The notes under the pieces: model-generated
Databases searched by the model: none
The model's input: only the letters and a program-made list of their open reading frames with translations
What the model was told of the DNA's origin: nothing
In this document: positions 7,793 through 14,685 of the stretch, piece after piece
Layout: each line of letters starts with the position of its first letter
Position numbering within the stretch: position 1 is the first letter of the stretch
Assembly: GCA_946478675.1 (NCBI GenBank)
Contig: CAMLEF010000036.1
Location: 1-20,728 of the forward strand
DNA length: 20,728 bases
Direction of reading: 5' to 3'
DNA from: an uncultured Flavobacteriales bacterium
GTDB lineage: Bacteria; Bacteroidota; Bacteroidia; Palsa-965
Made by a program: the position numbers and the translations under genes

Positions 7793-9007
7793 ATGAACCT
7801 TCACGAATACCAGGGCAAACAGATCCTCAAAGGTTATGGCGTTCCGATCCAGGAAGGCATTGTGGCAGATACGCCGGAACAGGCGGTAGAAGCTGCGAAA
7901 AAGCTCACCGAGCAGACGGGCACCAAATGGTGGGTCGTGAAGTCGCAGATCCATGCGGGCGGCCGTGGTAAAGGCAAGATCAAAGGCACCGAACAGCGTG
8001 GCGTTGCGCTCGCGAAGTCACTCGACGACGTACAGACGATCTCTAAAAATATCCTCGGCAACGTCCTCGTAACGCTCCAGACCGGCGAAAAAGGCAAGAA
8101 AGTCAACAAAGTGCTCGTCGCGCAGGACGTTTATTATCCGGGCGCCGAAGAGCCGAAAGAATATTACATGAGCGTGCTGCTCGACCGCGCAAAAGGCCGC
8201 AACATCATCATGTATTCTACCGAAGGCGGTATGAACATCGAGGAAGTGGCTGAGCACACGCCGCACCTCATCTTCAAAGAAGAGATCGATCCGCGCGTCG
8301 GCCTGCGTGATTTCCAGGCGCGCCGCATCGCGTTCAACCTCGGCGTTTCCGGTGACGCGTTCAAGAACATGGTTACGTTCGTCAAAGCGCTGTACAAAGC
8401 GTACGACAACATCGACGCGAGCATGTTCGAGATCAACCCGCTCTTCAAAACCTCCGACGGCAAAATCATCGCGGTCGATTCGAAAGTAACGGTCGACGGC
8501 AACAGCCTCTTCCGTCACAAAGATATCGCCGACATGCGCGATACCACCGAAGAAGATCCGACGGAAGTGGAAGCCGGCAGCTACGGCCTCAACTATGTGA
8601 AACTCGACGGCAACGTGGGCTGCATGGTGAACGGCGCAGGTCTCGCCATGGCCACGATGGACATCATCAAGCTCGCAGGCGGTGATCCCGCAAACTTCCT
8701 CGACGTCGGCGGTACGGCGAACGCAGCGCGTGTAGAGCAGGCGTTCCGCATCATCCTCCGCGACAAAAACGTGAAGGCGATCCTCGTCAACATTTTCGGC
8801 GGCATCGTTCGCTGCGACCGTGTGGCGCAAGGTATTGTTGACGCTTACAAGAACATCGGCAACATCGAAGTTCCGATCATCGTTCGCCTCCAGGGCACCA
8901 ACGCCGAAGAAGCGAAAAAGATCATCGAAGATTCCGGCCTCAAAGTTTTCTCCGCGATCCAGCTCCAGGAAGCTGCCGATCTCGTGAAGCAGGTCGTGAA
9001 GAGCTAA
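7793..9007 (+). CDS. sucC: Succinyl-CoA synthetase (ADP-forming) beta subunit
   Basis: Encodes the ATP-grasp beta subunit of succinyl-CoA ligase. With the alpha subunit (SucD, not in this window) it interconverts succinyl-CoA and succinate with substrate-level phosphorylation in the TCA cycle, in the cytoplasm. The 404 residues from ATG 7793 begin with the family N-terminus MNLHEYQGKQILKGYGVP. The nucleotide-binding segment KSQIHAGGRGKGKIKG follows, then the ATP-grasp metal region (MFEINPLF, IAVDSKV). The C-terminal ligase domain shows GGTANAARVEQAF and VNIFGGIVRCDRVAQGI. Length agrees with the family. The upstream in-frame extension to 7505 is rejected because it runs through a repeat. The gene appears monocistronic: a promoter-like motif is directly upstream and a hairpin terminator directly downstream. 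No sucD follows. Confidence 0.97.
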   Translation: MNLHEYQGKQILKGYGVPIQEGIVADTPEQAVEAAKKLTEQTGTKWWVVKSQIHAGGRGKGKIKGTEQRGVALAKSLDDVQTISKNILGNVLVTLQTGEKGKKVNKVLVAQDVYYPGAEEPKEYYMSVLLDRAKGRNIIMYSTEGGMNIEEVAEHTPHLIFKEEIDPRVGLRDFQARRIAFNLGVSGDAFKNMVTFVKALYKAYDNIDASMFEINPLFKTSDGKIIAVDSKVTVDGNSLFRHKDIADMRDTTEEDPTEVEAGSYGLNYVKLDGNVGCMVNGAGLAMATMDIIKLAGGDPANFLDVGGTANAARVEQAFRIILRDKNVKAILVNIFGGIVRCDRVAQGIVDAYKNIGNIEVPIIVRLQGTNAEEAKKIIEDSGLKVFSAIQLQEAADLVKQVVKS

Positions 9008-9010
9008 AAA

Positions 9011-9060
9011 GTTCAACGTTTAATGTTCAAGGTTCAATGTTCTTCGGGATGTTGAACCTT
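9011..9060. repeat. Heptamer-array element C (GTTCAAN word)
   Basis: Four consecutive heptamers, GTTCAAC, GTTTAAT, GTTCAAG and GTTCAAT (9011-9038), are followed by one good inverted copy, GTTGAAC (9051-9057). It starts 3 bases after the sucC stop codon. It is an asymmetric member of the same element class: a long left arm and a short right arm that together form the sucC terminator stem. Confidence 0.65.
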
Positions 9061-9068
9061 TTTCTTTT
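9029..9068 (+). terminator. sucC rho-independent terminator with TTCG loop
   Basis: AAGGTTCAA (9029-9037) pairs perfectly with TTGAACCTT (9052-9060). After a two-base mismatch an inner TTC/GGA stem closes on C(TTCG)G, the stable UUCG tetraloop. A T-rich tract follows to 9068. The stem is built from units of the heptamer array. Confidence 0.75.
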
Positions 9069-9085
9069 TCATCACGTTCACGAAT

Positions 9086-9116
9086 AAAAAAATCCCGCCG
9101 GTAACAGCGGGATTTT
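9086..9116 (-). terminator. Terminator of the Spy-like gene
   Basis: AAAATCCCGC (9089-9098) and GCGGGATTTT (9107-9116) form a perfect 10-bp stem with an 8-base loop. On the minus strand it is followed by seven T residues. It lies 20 bases beyond the stop of the gene at 9136-9606 and could also serve as a second stop for sucC transcripts. Confidence 0.8.
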
Positions 9117-9135
9117 CATTGGAAGAACGGTTTCT

Positions 9136-9606
9136 TTATTCGCCGTCGAGATCGGTGTCGGCGCCTTCTTCACCATCGGTCGTTGTGGTGGTCGTGCCGC
9201 CGGTTTGGGTTTTCTTGCCTTTGCCTTTCGCTTTTCTTTTTGCTGCAGCGGCTGCTTTTTTCTTCTGCTGCTCTTCCCATTTGGTGAACTGCTCGGGAGA
9301 AAGCACCGATTTCATGCCGGCATGGAATTCATCGCGGGCTTTTATGCGCTCGGCCTGCCATACTTTTTTATCCTGGTCTTTGTACTGTTCGCGGAGCTGG
9401 TCCATTTTCTGCGCGCGGGCCAGGGCCAGGTCGTGCACTTTGGTTTTCTGCTCGGCCGTCAGCGTCAGCTCTTTTTCCATGCGATTGGCATAAGCCGTTG
9501 CGCGTTCTTCCGGCGTTTTGTGCGGCTTGCTTCCGCCTTTGTTTGTGTTTTGCGCGAATGCGCCGAGCGTGGTCAACGCAAGCAGCAACGTGATGATGTG
9601 TTTCAT
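9136..9606 (-). CDS. Spy/CpxP-like periplasmic LTxxQ-type protein
   Basis: A 156-residue protein from ATG 9606, with signal peptide IITLLLALTTLGAFAQ. The helical middle carries LTLTAEQ (about residues 47-53) and LSPEQFTKWEEQ (about 102-113), the two LTxxQ-type motifs of the Spy/CpxP fold, separated by a charged helix rich in Lys, Arg, Asp and Glu. The family is periplasmic and linked to envelope stress or metal response in other bacteria; that role is not shown here. After the second motif comes a Lys/Ala tract, six consecutive threonines and an acidic Asp/Glu/Gly end, a low-complexity tail not typical of Spy. It has its own -7 motif and terminator, so it is probably monocistronic. Confidence 0.8.
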   Translation of the reverse strand: MKHIITLLLALTTLGAFAQNTNKGGSKPHKTPEERATAYANRMEKELTLTAEQKTKVHDLALARAQKMDQLREQYKDQDKKVWQAERIKARDEFHAGMKSVLSPEQFTKWEEQQKKKAAAAAKRKAKGKGKKTQTGGTTTTTTDGEEGADTDLDGE

Positions 9607-9636
9607 GCTATCGGGGATTTAAGGTTTAGATCACCT

Positions 9637-9644
9637 CAAAGTTA
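9637..9644 (-). promoter_or_regulatory. Candidate -7 motif TAACTTTG for the Spy-like gene
   Basis: On the minus strand this reads TAACTTTG, a perfect TAnnTTTG match 30 bases upstream of ATG 9606. The -33 position is not a convincing TTTG. Confidence 0.45.
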
Positions 9645-9702
9645 GCGCAACGGACCGGGTTGTTCCGAAAAACAAAGCGTAAAAATGGCGGCGACTTCAC
9701 CC

Positions 9703-10536
9703 TCACTTCTTCAATCGCATGCGGTAATGCAGCTTCAGCATCTTCAATCCCCAGAAGCTGAACACGTGATCCGTGCGCAGTTCCCCGTCGAGCGATTCGT
9801 AAACGTGGATCACTTCATGCAGCGGAAGCAGCCGCACTTTCACTTTGCCTTCGCCGGTGCCGAGCACGCGATAATAGCCGGACCTGCCGAATTTCTTTCC
9901 GTTGGAAACGAGTTGGAAAGAACCGTCGGGCAGGTAAACGGGGTGCAGCAGCACGGTCACATTTCCTTTCGGCAGCGGGAATACGACGCGCACGAGCTCT
10001 TCGCCGTTGACGGTGGTATGCGCGTAGAAGCCGGAGTAAACGACTTTGCCTTTTAAGTTTGTTTTGCGCAGCCAGCAGGCGAGGGCTTGCGCCGTGCTTC
10101 CCGGTTTCTTCAGCAGGATGACGTTGTTCGACATGCCCATGCTGGTGTCGAGCGGGCGCAGCGGGATGTTGAGCTGGTTGATCTCGTGGCTCACGATGCG
10201 GATGAGCAGCCACGCAAACGGTTTCCACGGGTAATACCACTGCGACCAGACGTCGAGCGAATAACCGGCGGTGTGCTCGTAGAAATGCGCCACGCGCGGG
10301 TTCAGCTGTGGTTGCGGCGTTGCGCTGAGCTTCGAAAAATCATCGAGCAAACCGGCCCCCGGCGGCTGCGACGTTTCGTACCCGTTTTCCTTCGCGTATT
10401 CGGAAAAGAATTCTTCGCCGATGTAGCCGGAACCACCCTGCGGTCCGTCGAGCCACGGATGTGCGGCAACGTCGATCCTGCGGCCGGTAATGCGCAGCCA
10501 AAGGCGGATGATCCGGGAAGCGAAGGAGGCGAGCAT
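9703..10536 (-). CDS. Conserved-looking protein of unknown function
   Basis: I do not recognise this 277-residue protein. The start chosen is ATG 10536 (MLASFASRIIRLWLRITGRR). The frame is open to 10617, but that extension is translated repeat element D. Visible features are a basic, amphipathic or hydrophobic N-terminus (about residues 2-20), a GGSGYIGEEFF segment, and a Trp/Tyr/Pro-rich stretch WSQWYYPWKPFAWLLIRIV (about 120-140) that may associate with membrane. After that come PLRPLDTSMGMSNNVILL and a beta-rich C-terminal half (GKVVYSGFYAHT, VRVVFPLPKGNVTVLLHPVYLPDGSF, GRSGYYRVLGTGEGKVKVRLLP). The regular composition and conserved-style motifs argue for a real gene. No neighbour suggests a function. 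Confidence 0.75.
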   Translation of the reverse strand: MLASFASRIIRLWLRITGRRIDVAAHPWLDGPQGGSGYIGEEFFSEYAKENGYETSQPPGAGLLDDFSKLSATPQPQLNPRVAHFYEHTAGYSLDVWSQWYYPWKPFAWLLIRIVSHEINQLNIPLRPLDTSMGMSNNVILLKKPGSTAQALACWLRKTNLKGKVVYSGFYAHTTVNGEELVRVVFPLPKGNVTVLLHPVYLPDGSFQLVSNGKKFGRSGYYRVLGTGEGKVKVRLLPLHEVIHVYESLDGELRTDHVFSFWGLKMLKLHYRMRLKK

Positions 10537-10551
10537 AGCGGTTAAAAATAG

Positions 10552-10643
10552 GGTAATTCGGTAATTCGGTAATTCGTGAATCCGGCTAAAGAAAAAATTT
10601 CCGAATGACCGAATCACCGAATGACCGAATTACCGAATGAACC
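10552..10643. repeat. Inverted octamer-array element D (CCGAATNA word)
   Basis: The left arm holds three perfect GTAATTCG octamers (10553-10576) and a diverged fourth (to 10584). The right arm holds five octamers, CCGAAT plus GA, CA or TA (10601-10640). The arms are inverted copies of the same word and could pair over about 34 bases with scattered mismatches around a 15-base A-rich centre. It lies between divergent genes, starting 16 bases upstream of ATG 10536. Confidence 0.85.
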
Positions 10644-10702
10644 ATTTCATTTATTTGCCAACGTTTCACTTCCTACTGAATTCTCATCGAAGAACTTTCC
10701 GC

Positions 10703-10710
10703 TAACTTTA
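10703..10710 (+). promoter_or_regulatory. Candidate -7 motif TAACTTTA for the MBL-fold gene
   Basis: One mismatch to TAnnTTTG, only 5 bases before ATG 10716, which would imply an almost leaderless transcript. No clear -33 element is seen, so this is tentative. Confidence 0.25.
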
Positions 10711-10715
10711 AACCC

Positions 10716-11483
10716 ATGCGCATCACTTTTCTCGGCACAGGTACTTCACAGGGCGTTCCGCTCATCGGTTGTCCGTGCGAAGTGTGTGCGTCGCATGATC
10801 CGCGGGATAAGCGGCTGCGGTCTTCCGTGATGATCGAGACGCAGGGAAAGCGCATCGTGATCGATACGGGGCCGGATTTTCGCCAGCAGATGCTGCGGGA
10901 AAAAGTAGCGGAGCTCGACGCAGTCGTTTTTACGCACGAGCATAAAGATCACATCGCCGGTCTCGACGAAGTGCGCGCGTTCAATTTTCTGCAGAAAAAA
11001 GAAATGCCGGTGTACGCCACCACACGCGTGCAGCAGGCGATCCGCCGCGAGTTCGCTTACATTTTCGAAACGCCGCAATATCCCGGCATCCCGAAGATCG
11101 ATTTGCGCACCATTACCAACGCGCCGTTCGAAGCGGAAGGCATCCCGGTGCTGCCGGTGGAAGTATTGCATTACAAATTGCCGGTGCTCGGTTTCCGCGT
11201 CGGGAATTTCAGCTACATCACGGATGCGAATTCCATTTCCGAAAGCGAAAAGGAAAAGATTACCGGCACCGAAATTTTAGTGCTGAATGCGTTGCGGAAA
11301 GAGCAGCACATCTCGCATTTTACCCTGGAAGAAGCGATCGCACTGGCCAAAGAGCTGAAAGCAAAAACGACTTACTTCACGCACGTCAGCCACCAGATGG
11401 GTTTTCACGAACTGGTCGAAAAAGAATTGCCGCCGGGCATGTTCTTCGCTTACGACGGATTGAAACTGGAGATCGCCGATTGA
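10716..11483 (+). CDS. PhnP-like metallo-beta-lactamase-fold hydrolase
   Basis: A 255-residue cytoplasmic protein from ATG 10716. It opens with FLGTGTSQGVPLIGCPCEVC (the loop with C19, C21 and C24 typical of PhnP-like proteins), then the DPRDKRLRSS segment. The metal motif HEHKDH (residues 74-79) follows DAVVFT, with further candidate metal ligands in DTGPDF (50-55), SYITDAN and FTHVSHQMG near the C-terminus. The fold predicts a dinuclear-metal phosphodiesterase or related hydrolase. PhnP itself acts on cyclic ribose phosphate in phosphonate catabolism, but no phn genes are nearby, so the substrate is open. Length matches the family. It is flanked by element D upstream and a strong terminator downstream and looks monocistronic. 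Confidence 0.9.
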   Translation: MRITFLGTGTSQGVPLIGCPCEVCASHDPRDKRLRSSVMIETQGKRIVIDTGPDFRQQMLREKVAELDAVVFTHEHKDHIAGLDEVRAFNFLQKKEMPVYATTRVQQAIRREFAYIFETPQYPGIPKIDLRTITNAPFEAEGIPVLPVEVLHYKLPVLGFRVGNFSYITDANSISESEKEKITGTEILVLNALRKEQHISHFTLEEAIALAKELKAKTTYFTHVSHQMGFHELVEKELPPGMFFAYDGLKLEIAD

Positions 11484-11490
11484 TAAAAAG

Positions 11491-11520
11491 AAAATCCCGG
11501 ACGTTCGATCCGGGATTTTT
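11491..11520. terminator. Bidirectional rho-independent terminator
   Basis: AAAATCCCGGA (11491-11501) and TCCGGGATTTT (11509-11519) form a perfect 11-bp stem with a 7-base loop and T runs on both strands. It lies between the convergent genes ending at 11483 and 11539. Confidence 0.88.
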
Positions 11521-11538
11521 CTTGTTCGTGAGGAAGGC

Positions 11539-11904
11539 TTACAACACTTTCGCGAGGAAAACGTAGAGCTCTTTGCGCAATTGGTGGAAGAGTGTTTCAA
11601 ACGTCATCATGCGATCGCGGAGCACCGGGTGGTCGTGCGCGAAGGGTTCTTTGTCGGCGCGTTTTTCAAGGAAGCTTTCGTGATCGTTGATGTCGTGGCG
11701 CAGTTCATCCACGTGATTTTTCTGGATGATGATCTGGTTCTGGAAATGTTCGACCTGGGCGAGGATCTCCGGCGAAGTATTCTTGGCGGCGACGTCCTCG
11801 ATCAGCGGTTTCATGATAGCGATTTCGTCGATGTAAAAGTCGAGACGTTTCAACCAGTCCATGTGTTCCTGGTGAAGTTGCTGTACAGGTTTTGCGGCGT
11901 TCAT
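11539..11904 (-). CDS. Small helical (four-helix-bundle-like) protein of unknown function
   Basis: A 121-residue protein from ATG 11904 (MNAAKPVQQLHQEHMDWL). The frame extends to 11958, but the upstream part crosses a likely promoter region and looks non-coding. It is almost entirely helical and rich in His, Glu, Gln and Asp: HQEHMDWLKRLDFYIDEI, TSPEILAQVEHFQNQIIIQ, HVDELRHDINDHESFLEK and RDRMMTFETLFHQLRKELYVFL. The length and four amphipathic segments suggest a helical bundle. The spaced His/Glu residues invite comparison with hemerythrin-like bundles, but the diagnostic metal-ligand spacing is not evident, so no function is assigned. There is no signal peptide; it is probably cytoplasmic. 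A CATCTTTG sequence at 11936-11943 (minus) is one base from the -7 consensus. Confidence 0.8.
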   Translation of the reverse strand: MNAAKPVQQLHQEHMDWLKRLDFYIDEIAIMKPLIEDVAAKNTSPEILAQVEHFQNQIIIQKNHVDELRHDINDHESFLEKRADKEPFAHDHPVLRDRMMTFETLFHQLRKELYVFLAKVL

Positions 11905-12007
11905 AGCAGGTGTTTTTTTGATTGTTGTTACGAGGCAAAGATGAAAACACCGTGCCACGCGGGATATGATGCCTCACCTGCGATACGGATGACCTTTATC
12001 AGGAAAT

Positions 12008-12037
12008 AAAAAAAGCGCCCCCGGAGAGAGCGCTTTT
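12008..12037 (-). terminator. Terminator of the DUF6580-type gene
   Basis: AAAAGCGC (12011-12018) pairs with GCGCTTTT (12030-12037), with partial pairing inside the loop. On the minus strand the stem is followed by seven T residues. It lies about 20 bases beyond the stop of the gene at 12057. Confidence 0.78.
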
Positions 12038-12056
12038 CAAAATGCGTTGAAGCAAC

Positions 12057-12602
12057 TTATGCTTTGACCAGCGAAGGTTTCCAGTTGCGGGCGGCATGGA
12101 ACGCGCCGAAGAACAGGATGCCGTAAGCGAACTGGCTGATCACCGTGTAATGGAAGAACGGGATGCCATTCGTAATTGCCATCGGCAGTCCTTCGATGCC
12201 CAGCGGGTAGAAGCGCTCAGCAGCCGGAACAAACGGTCCGACCACCCACATCGCAGCGTTGGTGATGAAGAAGAAAAGGATCGCGCCTGCGAGGGATGCG
12301 CCGGCCAGCGTCCATACGTTCTGCTTTTCGCGCACCATCCAGCCGATCATCGTGATGAGGGCGAAAGAAGCGTAAACCGCCCAAAGCGTATTGTGAAAGC
12401 CGAGAAAAAGATCGGTGATAAACATCGCCGCTGCGGGAATGAGCAGGCTCATCCAACGGTTCGGCATGCAGGCGCCCGCAAATAAAGCCATCGCACCGAT
12501 CGCCGTAAAGTTCGGCGGGTGGGGAAGAAAGCGGGTGAGCGCAGCCGCAATCACAGCGACCGTAACAAATCCCATGCGGGGAGAGAAGAAGGCGTTTTTC
12601 AT
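12057..12602 (-). CDS. DUF6580-type integral membrane protein (ECF-transporter S-like)
   Basis: A 181-residue protein from ATG 12602, with about five or six hydrophobic segments: VTVAVIAAALTRFL, AIGAMALFAGACM, MSLLIPAAAMFITDLFLG, LWAVYASFALITMIGWMV, LAGASLAGAILFFFITNAAMWVVG and YTVISQFAYGILFFGAFHAA. The N-terminal RFLPHPPNFTAIGAMALFAGA pattern is characteristic of a family I know as DUF6580, thought to resemble substrate-binding (S) subunits of ECF vitamin or cofactor transporters. Substrate and transport activity are inferred from fold resemblance only. It has a -7 motif upstream and a terminator downstream and is probably monocistronic. Confidence 0.82.
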   Translation of the reverse strand: MKNAFFSPRMGFVTVAVIAAALTRFLPHPPNFTAIGAMALFAGACMPNRWMSLLIPAAAMFITDLFLGFHNTLWAVYASFALITMIGWMVREKQNVWTLAGASLAGAILFFFITNAAMWVVGPFVPAAERFYPLGIEGLPMAITNGIPFFHYTVISQFAYGILFFGAFHAARNWKPSLVKA

Positions 12603-12618
12603 AGTGAGTCTGATGAGA

Positions 12619-12626
12619 CAAAAGTA
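12619..12626 (-). promoter_or_regulatory. Candidate -7 motif TACTTTTG for the DUF6580-type gene
   Basis: On the minus strand this reads TACTTTTG, a perfect TAnnTTTG match 16 bases upstream of ATG 12602. The corresponding -33 position (about 12646-12650) falls inside repeat element E and offers only TTTC. Confidence 0.42.
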
Positions 12627-12636
12627 ACGAAAATCG

Positions 12637-12722
12637 TGAATCCGGAAATTCGGTCATTCGTGAATTCGGTCATTCGTAAATTGGTTTTTGTTTTTCCGAA
12701 TTGCCGAATGCCCGAATGCCCG
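12637..12722. repeat. Inverted octamer-array element E (CCGAATNN word)
   Basis: The left arm is six consecutive octamers (12637-12684: TGAATCCG, GAAATTCG, GTCATTCG, TGAATTCG, GTCATTCG, TAAATTGG). An 11-base T-rich spacer follows (12685-12695), then the inverted arm CCGAATTG, CCGAATGC, CCGAATGC, CCG (12696-12722). The next base, 12723, is the stop codon of the lipoprotein gene. The word is the same as in element D. Confidence 0.85.
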
Positions 12723-12965
12723 TTACCTGTACTGCTTTTTCTTCTTCGCCCACTTGTTCCCTTTTTTCACCTGCGATTTTTTGGTGCGCTTCTGGTTTTT
12801 GCGGAAATCATGATCGGCCTGCTTCGACGCTTTCTTCTGGCCGGCGGCGATCTCTTCGCTGGGGTGATGTTTGGCGTCGCGATAGGGATTGCTGGCGCCT
12901 TCGTTATGCTTGCAGGAGAGGACGAACATTCCGGCAAGCGCGCTGAGGAGAAGGATCTTTTTCAC
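12723..12965 (-). CDS. Small lysine-rich lipoprotein
   Basis: An 80-residue protein starting at GTG 12965 (MKKILLLSALAGMFVLSC). The hydrophobic segment ends in LSC (Cys18), which fits a lipobox, so the mature protein is probably a lipid-anchored peptide of about 63 residues. The mature part is hydrophilic and strongly basic (RKNQKRTKKSQVKKG, then KKKKQYR) with some His and Asp. I do not know a family. Small basic lipoproteins of this kind are common in Bacteroidota and might contact nucleic acid or surface polysaccharide, but that is speculation. It lies downstream of the TlpA-like gene on the same strand, across an 83-base gap containing a hairpin. Element E starts right after its stop codon. 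Confidence 0.7.
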   Translation of the reverse strand: MKKILLLSALAGMFVLSCKHNEGASNPYRDAKHHPSEEIAAGQKKASKQADHDFRKNQKRTKKSQVKKGNKWAKKKKQYR

Positions 12966-12983
12966 GGTTCGACTATTTAAGAA

Positions 12984-13018
12984 TCAAGGACCCTGAATTT
13001 GCATTCGCGGATCCTTGA
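12984..13018. other. Imperfect hairpin between lipoprotein and TlpA-like genes
   Basis: TCAAGGACCC (12984-12993) and GGATCCTTGA (13009-13018) can pair over 10 bp with one wobble or mismatch, around a 15-base loop. On the minus strand only a short T-containing tail follows, so it is either a weak terminator for the gene ending at 13049 or the remnant of a repeat element. Confidence 0.45.
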
Positions 13019-13048
13019 GTATAACGCATTCGGTGGCGGATTGGTACG

Positions 13049-14542
13049 TTACTGGGATTTTTGTCCCTGCGCCGGTGCCGTTCCGGATTTCTTTTTGTCA
13101 TCGTTGATGCGGCGATCGAGCACACCACGCAGGTTCGGAATATCGAGACGCTTGCCGAAGATCGCTTTCTTGTCGTCGAGCAGGTAGATCGTCGGCGTGC
13201 TGTAAACGTCGTAGTAATATTTCGCCGTTGCCAGCTCCTGCGCGTCTTTGCCGCAAACGTTGATCCAGCCCAGCTTGTGCTCTTTGATGTAGGCCTTCCA
13301 GGTTTTATAATCAAGCTCGGAATAGATCGCGTACACTTCGACGGATACGCCGGCTTTCTTCAGCGAATCATAATATTCTTTCAGCTCGGGAATTTCTTTC
13401 TTGCAATGGCTGCAGGTCGGATCCCAGAACACGACGATCGTGTATTGCGCTTTGATATTGTGCAGCGGAACGACTTTGCCGGTCGTATCCTGCAGCGTCA
13501 GGTTCACCGCGGTTTTGCCGAGCAGCGTATACGCCACCTGGTTGCTGCGGTTGATAATTTTCGTCATCTGCTCCTGGCCGACCCACCATACCTGGCCCGT
13601 TTTGTAATAACGATCCACGAGATGCACGAAGACCGCGTCGAAGCCCATCACTTTATGCGTTTCATACTTGTAGGTGACGTGCGCGAGCGTGTACTTGAAC
13701 AGGTCGGGGGAAGGACGGCATTTTTCAATGAGCCAGTCACAGGCAGCGGCAATGGAATCGGGCTGCTGCGGGATGAGCTTGTCGAGATAAAAATCGACTT
13801 TGTTGGCAAACACCGGCGAACGGATCAGGCGGTTGTCGCTGAAGTCCATGCCGTCCCAATAGTGATTGCGGAAATGCCAGTAGTTGTAGGTTGAATCGAT
13901 CGTGCCGTCTGCTTTCTTCGGGCACTGGCTGTAAGGAACCTGGTCCGGCTCGTCCATCGCGGAAAGCACTTTCGCCATGAAAGTCGTCGGGTGATTTTTC
14001 TTATAGTAATCGCGCTTATAAAGTTTAACGGTGCTGTCGATCGCTGCGATCTTCTTCTGCAGCATCGCTACCGAGTCCATCTGCTTGCGTTCGCGTGCGC
14101 CTTTGATCGCGTTCTGCATCGGCTCGACTTCTTTCTGCTTCGAGCTCACGTAAGCGAGGTATTCGTAGAAATACTGGTTCTCTTTCGAGCCCGTGATCTT
14201 CATCTTGCCGACGAGATCCGCGGTGTCCGTTTCCATGCTGAACTTCTGCTCATCGGTCAGGATGACTTCGAAGATCTTCTTGCCCGGCAATACAACGATG
14301 TAAATACCGCCCGGCATGGCCGTGTCCGCTTTGAACACGAAGTTGCCGTTCGCATCGGCTTTCGCGGTATCCTGGATGTATTGCTTGTCGCCGAAGTAAT
14401 TTGCCAGCAGGACATCCCCGCCGGTAATGCCTTTGACGTGCACTTTCAGCTCGAGCGGCTGGGCCGGTTTCTTCGCGGTTTGGGCCTGTGCAAAAGCCGG
14501 CAATCCAATGGCTGCCAGGAGAATGAGTAGGATACGATTCAT
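13049..14542 (-). CDS. TlpA-like thioredoxin-fold protein (DUF4369/DUF5106 type)
   Basis: A 497-residue periplasmic protein from ATG 14542, with signal peptide ILLILLAAIGLPAFAQA. Residues about 25-125 form the beta-rich DUF4369-like domain (GGDVLLANYFGDKQYIQDTA, then GGIYIVVLPGKKIFEVIL). A long helical region (about 135-345) resembles DUF5106. The thioredoxin domain (about 350-485) has the active-site CSHC at residues 377-380 in VVFWDPTCSHCKKEIPEL and the cis-proline motif STPT with Pro450. The family is predicted to carry out thiol-disulfide exchange, typically reduction, in the periplasm; the partner is unknown. The C-terminus is a basic and Gln-rich tail. It may be co-transcribed with the lipoprotein at 12723. 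It is divergent from the WG-repeat gene. Confidence 0.9.
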   Translation of the reverse strand: MNRILLILLAAIGLPAFAQAQTAKKPAQPLELKVHVKGITGGDVLLANYFGDKQYIQDTAKADANGNFVFKADTAMPGGIYIVVLPGKKIFEVILTDEQKFSMETDTADLVGKMKITGSKENQYFYEYLAYVSSKQKEVEPMQNAIKGARERKQMDSVAMLQKKIAAIDSTVKLYKRDYYKKNHPTTFMAKVLSAMDEPDQVPYSQCPKKADGTIDSTYNYWHFRNHYWDGMDFSDNRLIRSPVFANKVDFYLDKLIPQQPDSIAAACDWLIEKCRPSPDLFKYTLAHVTYKYETHKVMGFDAVFVHLVDRYYKTGQVWWVGQEQMTKIINRSNQVAYTLLGKTAVNLTLQDTTGKVVPLHNIKAQYTIVVFWDPTCSHCKKEIPELKEYYDSLKKAGVSVEVYAIYSELDYKTWKAYIKEHKLGWINVCGKDAQELATAKYYYDVYSTPTIYLLDDKKAIFGKRLDIPNLRGVLDRRINDDKKKSGTAPAQGQKSQ

Positions 14543-14625
14543 GTGCGGTGGTTTCGAGGTTTTAAAAGTACGAAATCGGGTGTTTGGCCGGGAGCGACGC
14601 TACAAAAATCGTACCGCGGGGAGGT

Positions 14626-14655
14626 TGCGGGTTGCGAAGGTGCGGGTTGCGAAGG
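14626..14655. repeat. 15-base perfect tandem duplication upstream of the WG-repeat gene
   Basis: TGCGGGTTGCGAAGG occurs at 14626-14640 and again at 14641-14655, preceded by a further partial GGTTGCG copy at 14623. It has no inverted arm, unlike the other periodic elements. It lies between divergent genes, 31 bases before ATG 14686. Confidence 0.8.
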
Positions 14656-14685
14656 GACGAGGCCTGCTTTGGTTATCTTGGGCGT

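Noticed and set aside
8018..9016. Long open frame (332 codons) on the minus strand opposite sucC
   Set aside because: It mirrors sucC codon structure in high-GC DNA; sucC is unmistakable and the antisense product has no recognisable domain.
10537..10617. N-terminal extension of the unknown gene at 9703
   Set aside because: The extension is translated element D; ATG 10536 leaves a normal N-terminus.
11959..12010. Regulatory RNA between the small helical protein gene and the terminator
   Set aside because: The stretch is short and has no conserved-looking structure beyond the terminator itself.
12984..13018. Strong rho-independent terminator for the TlpA-like gene
   Set aside because: The stem is acceptable, but the loop is long and a proper T run is missing, so it is listed only as a hairpin.
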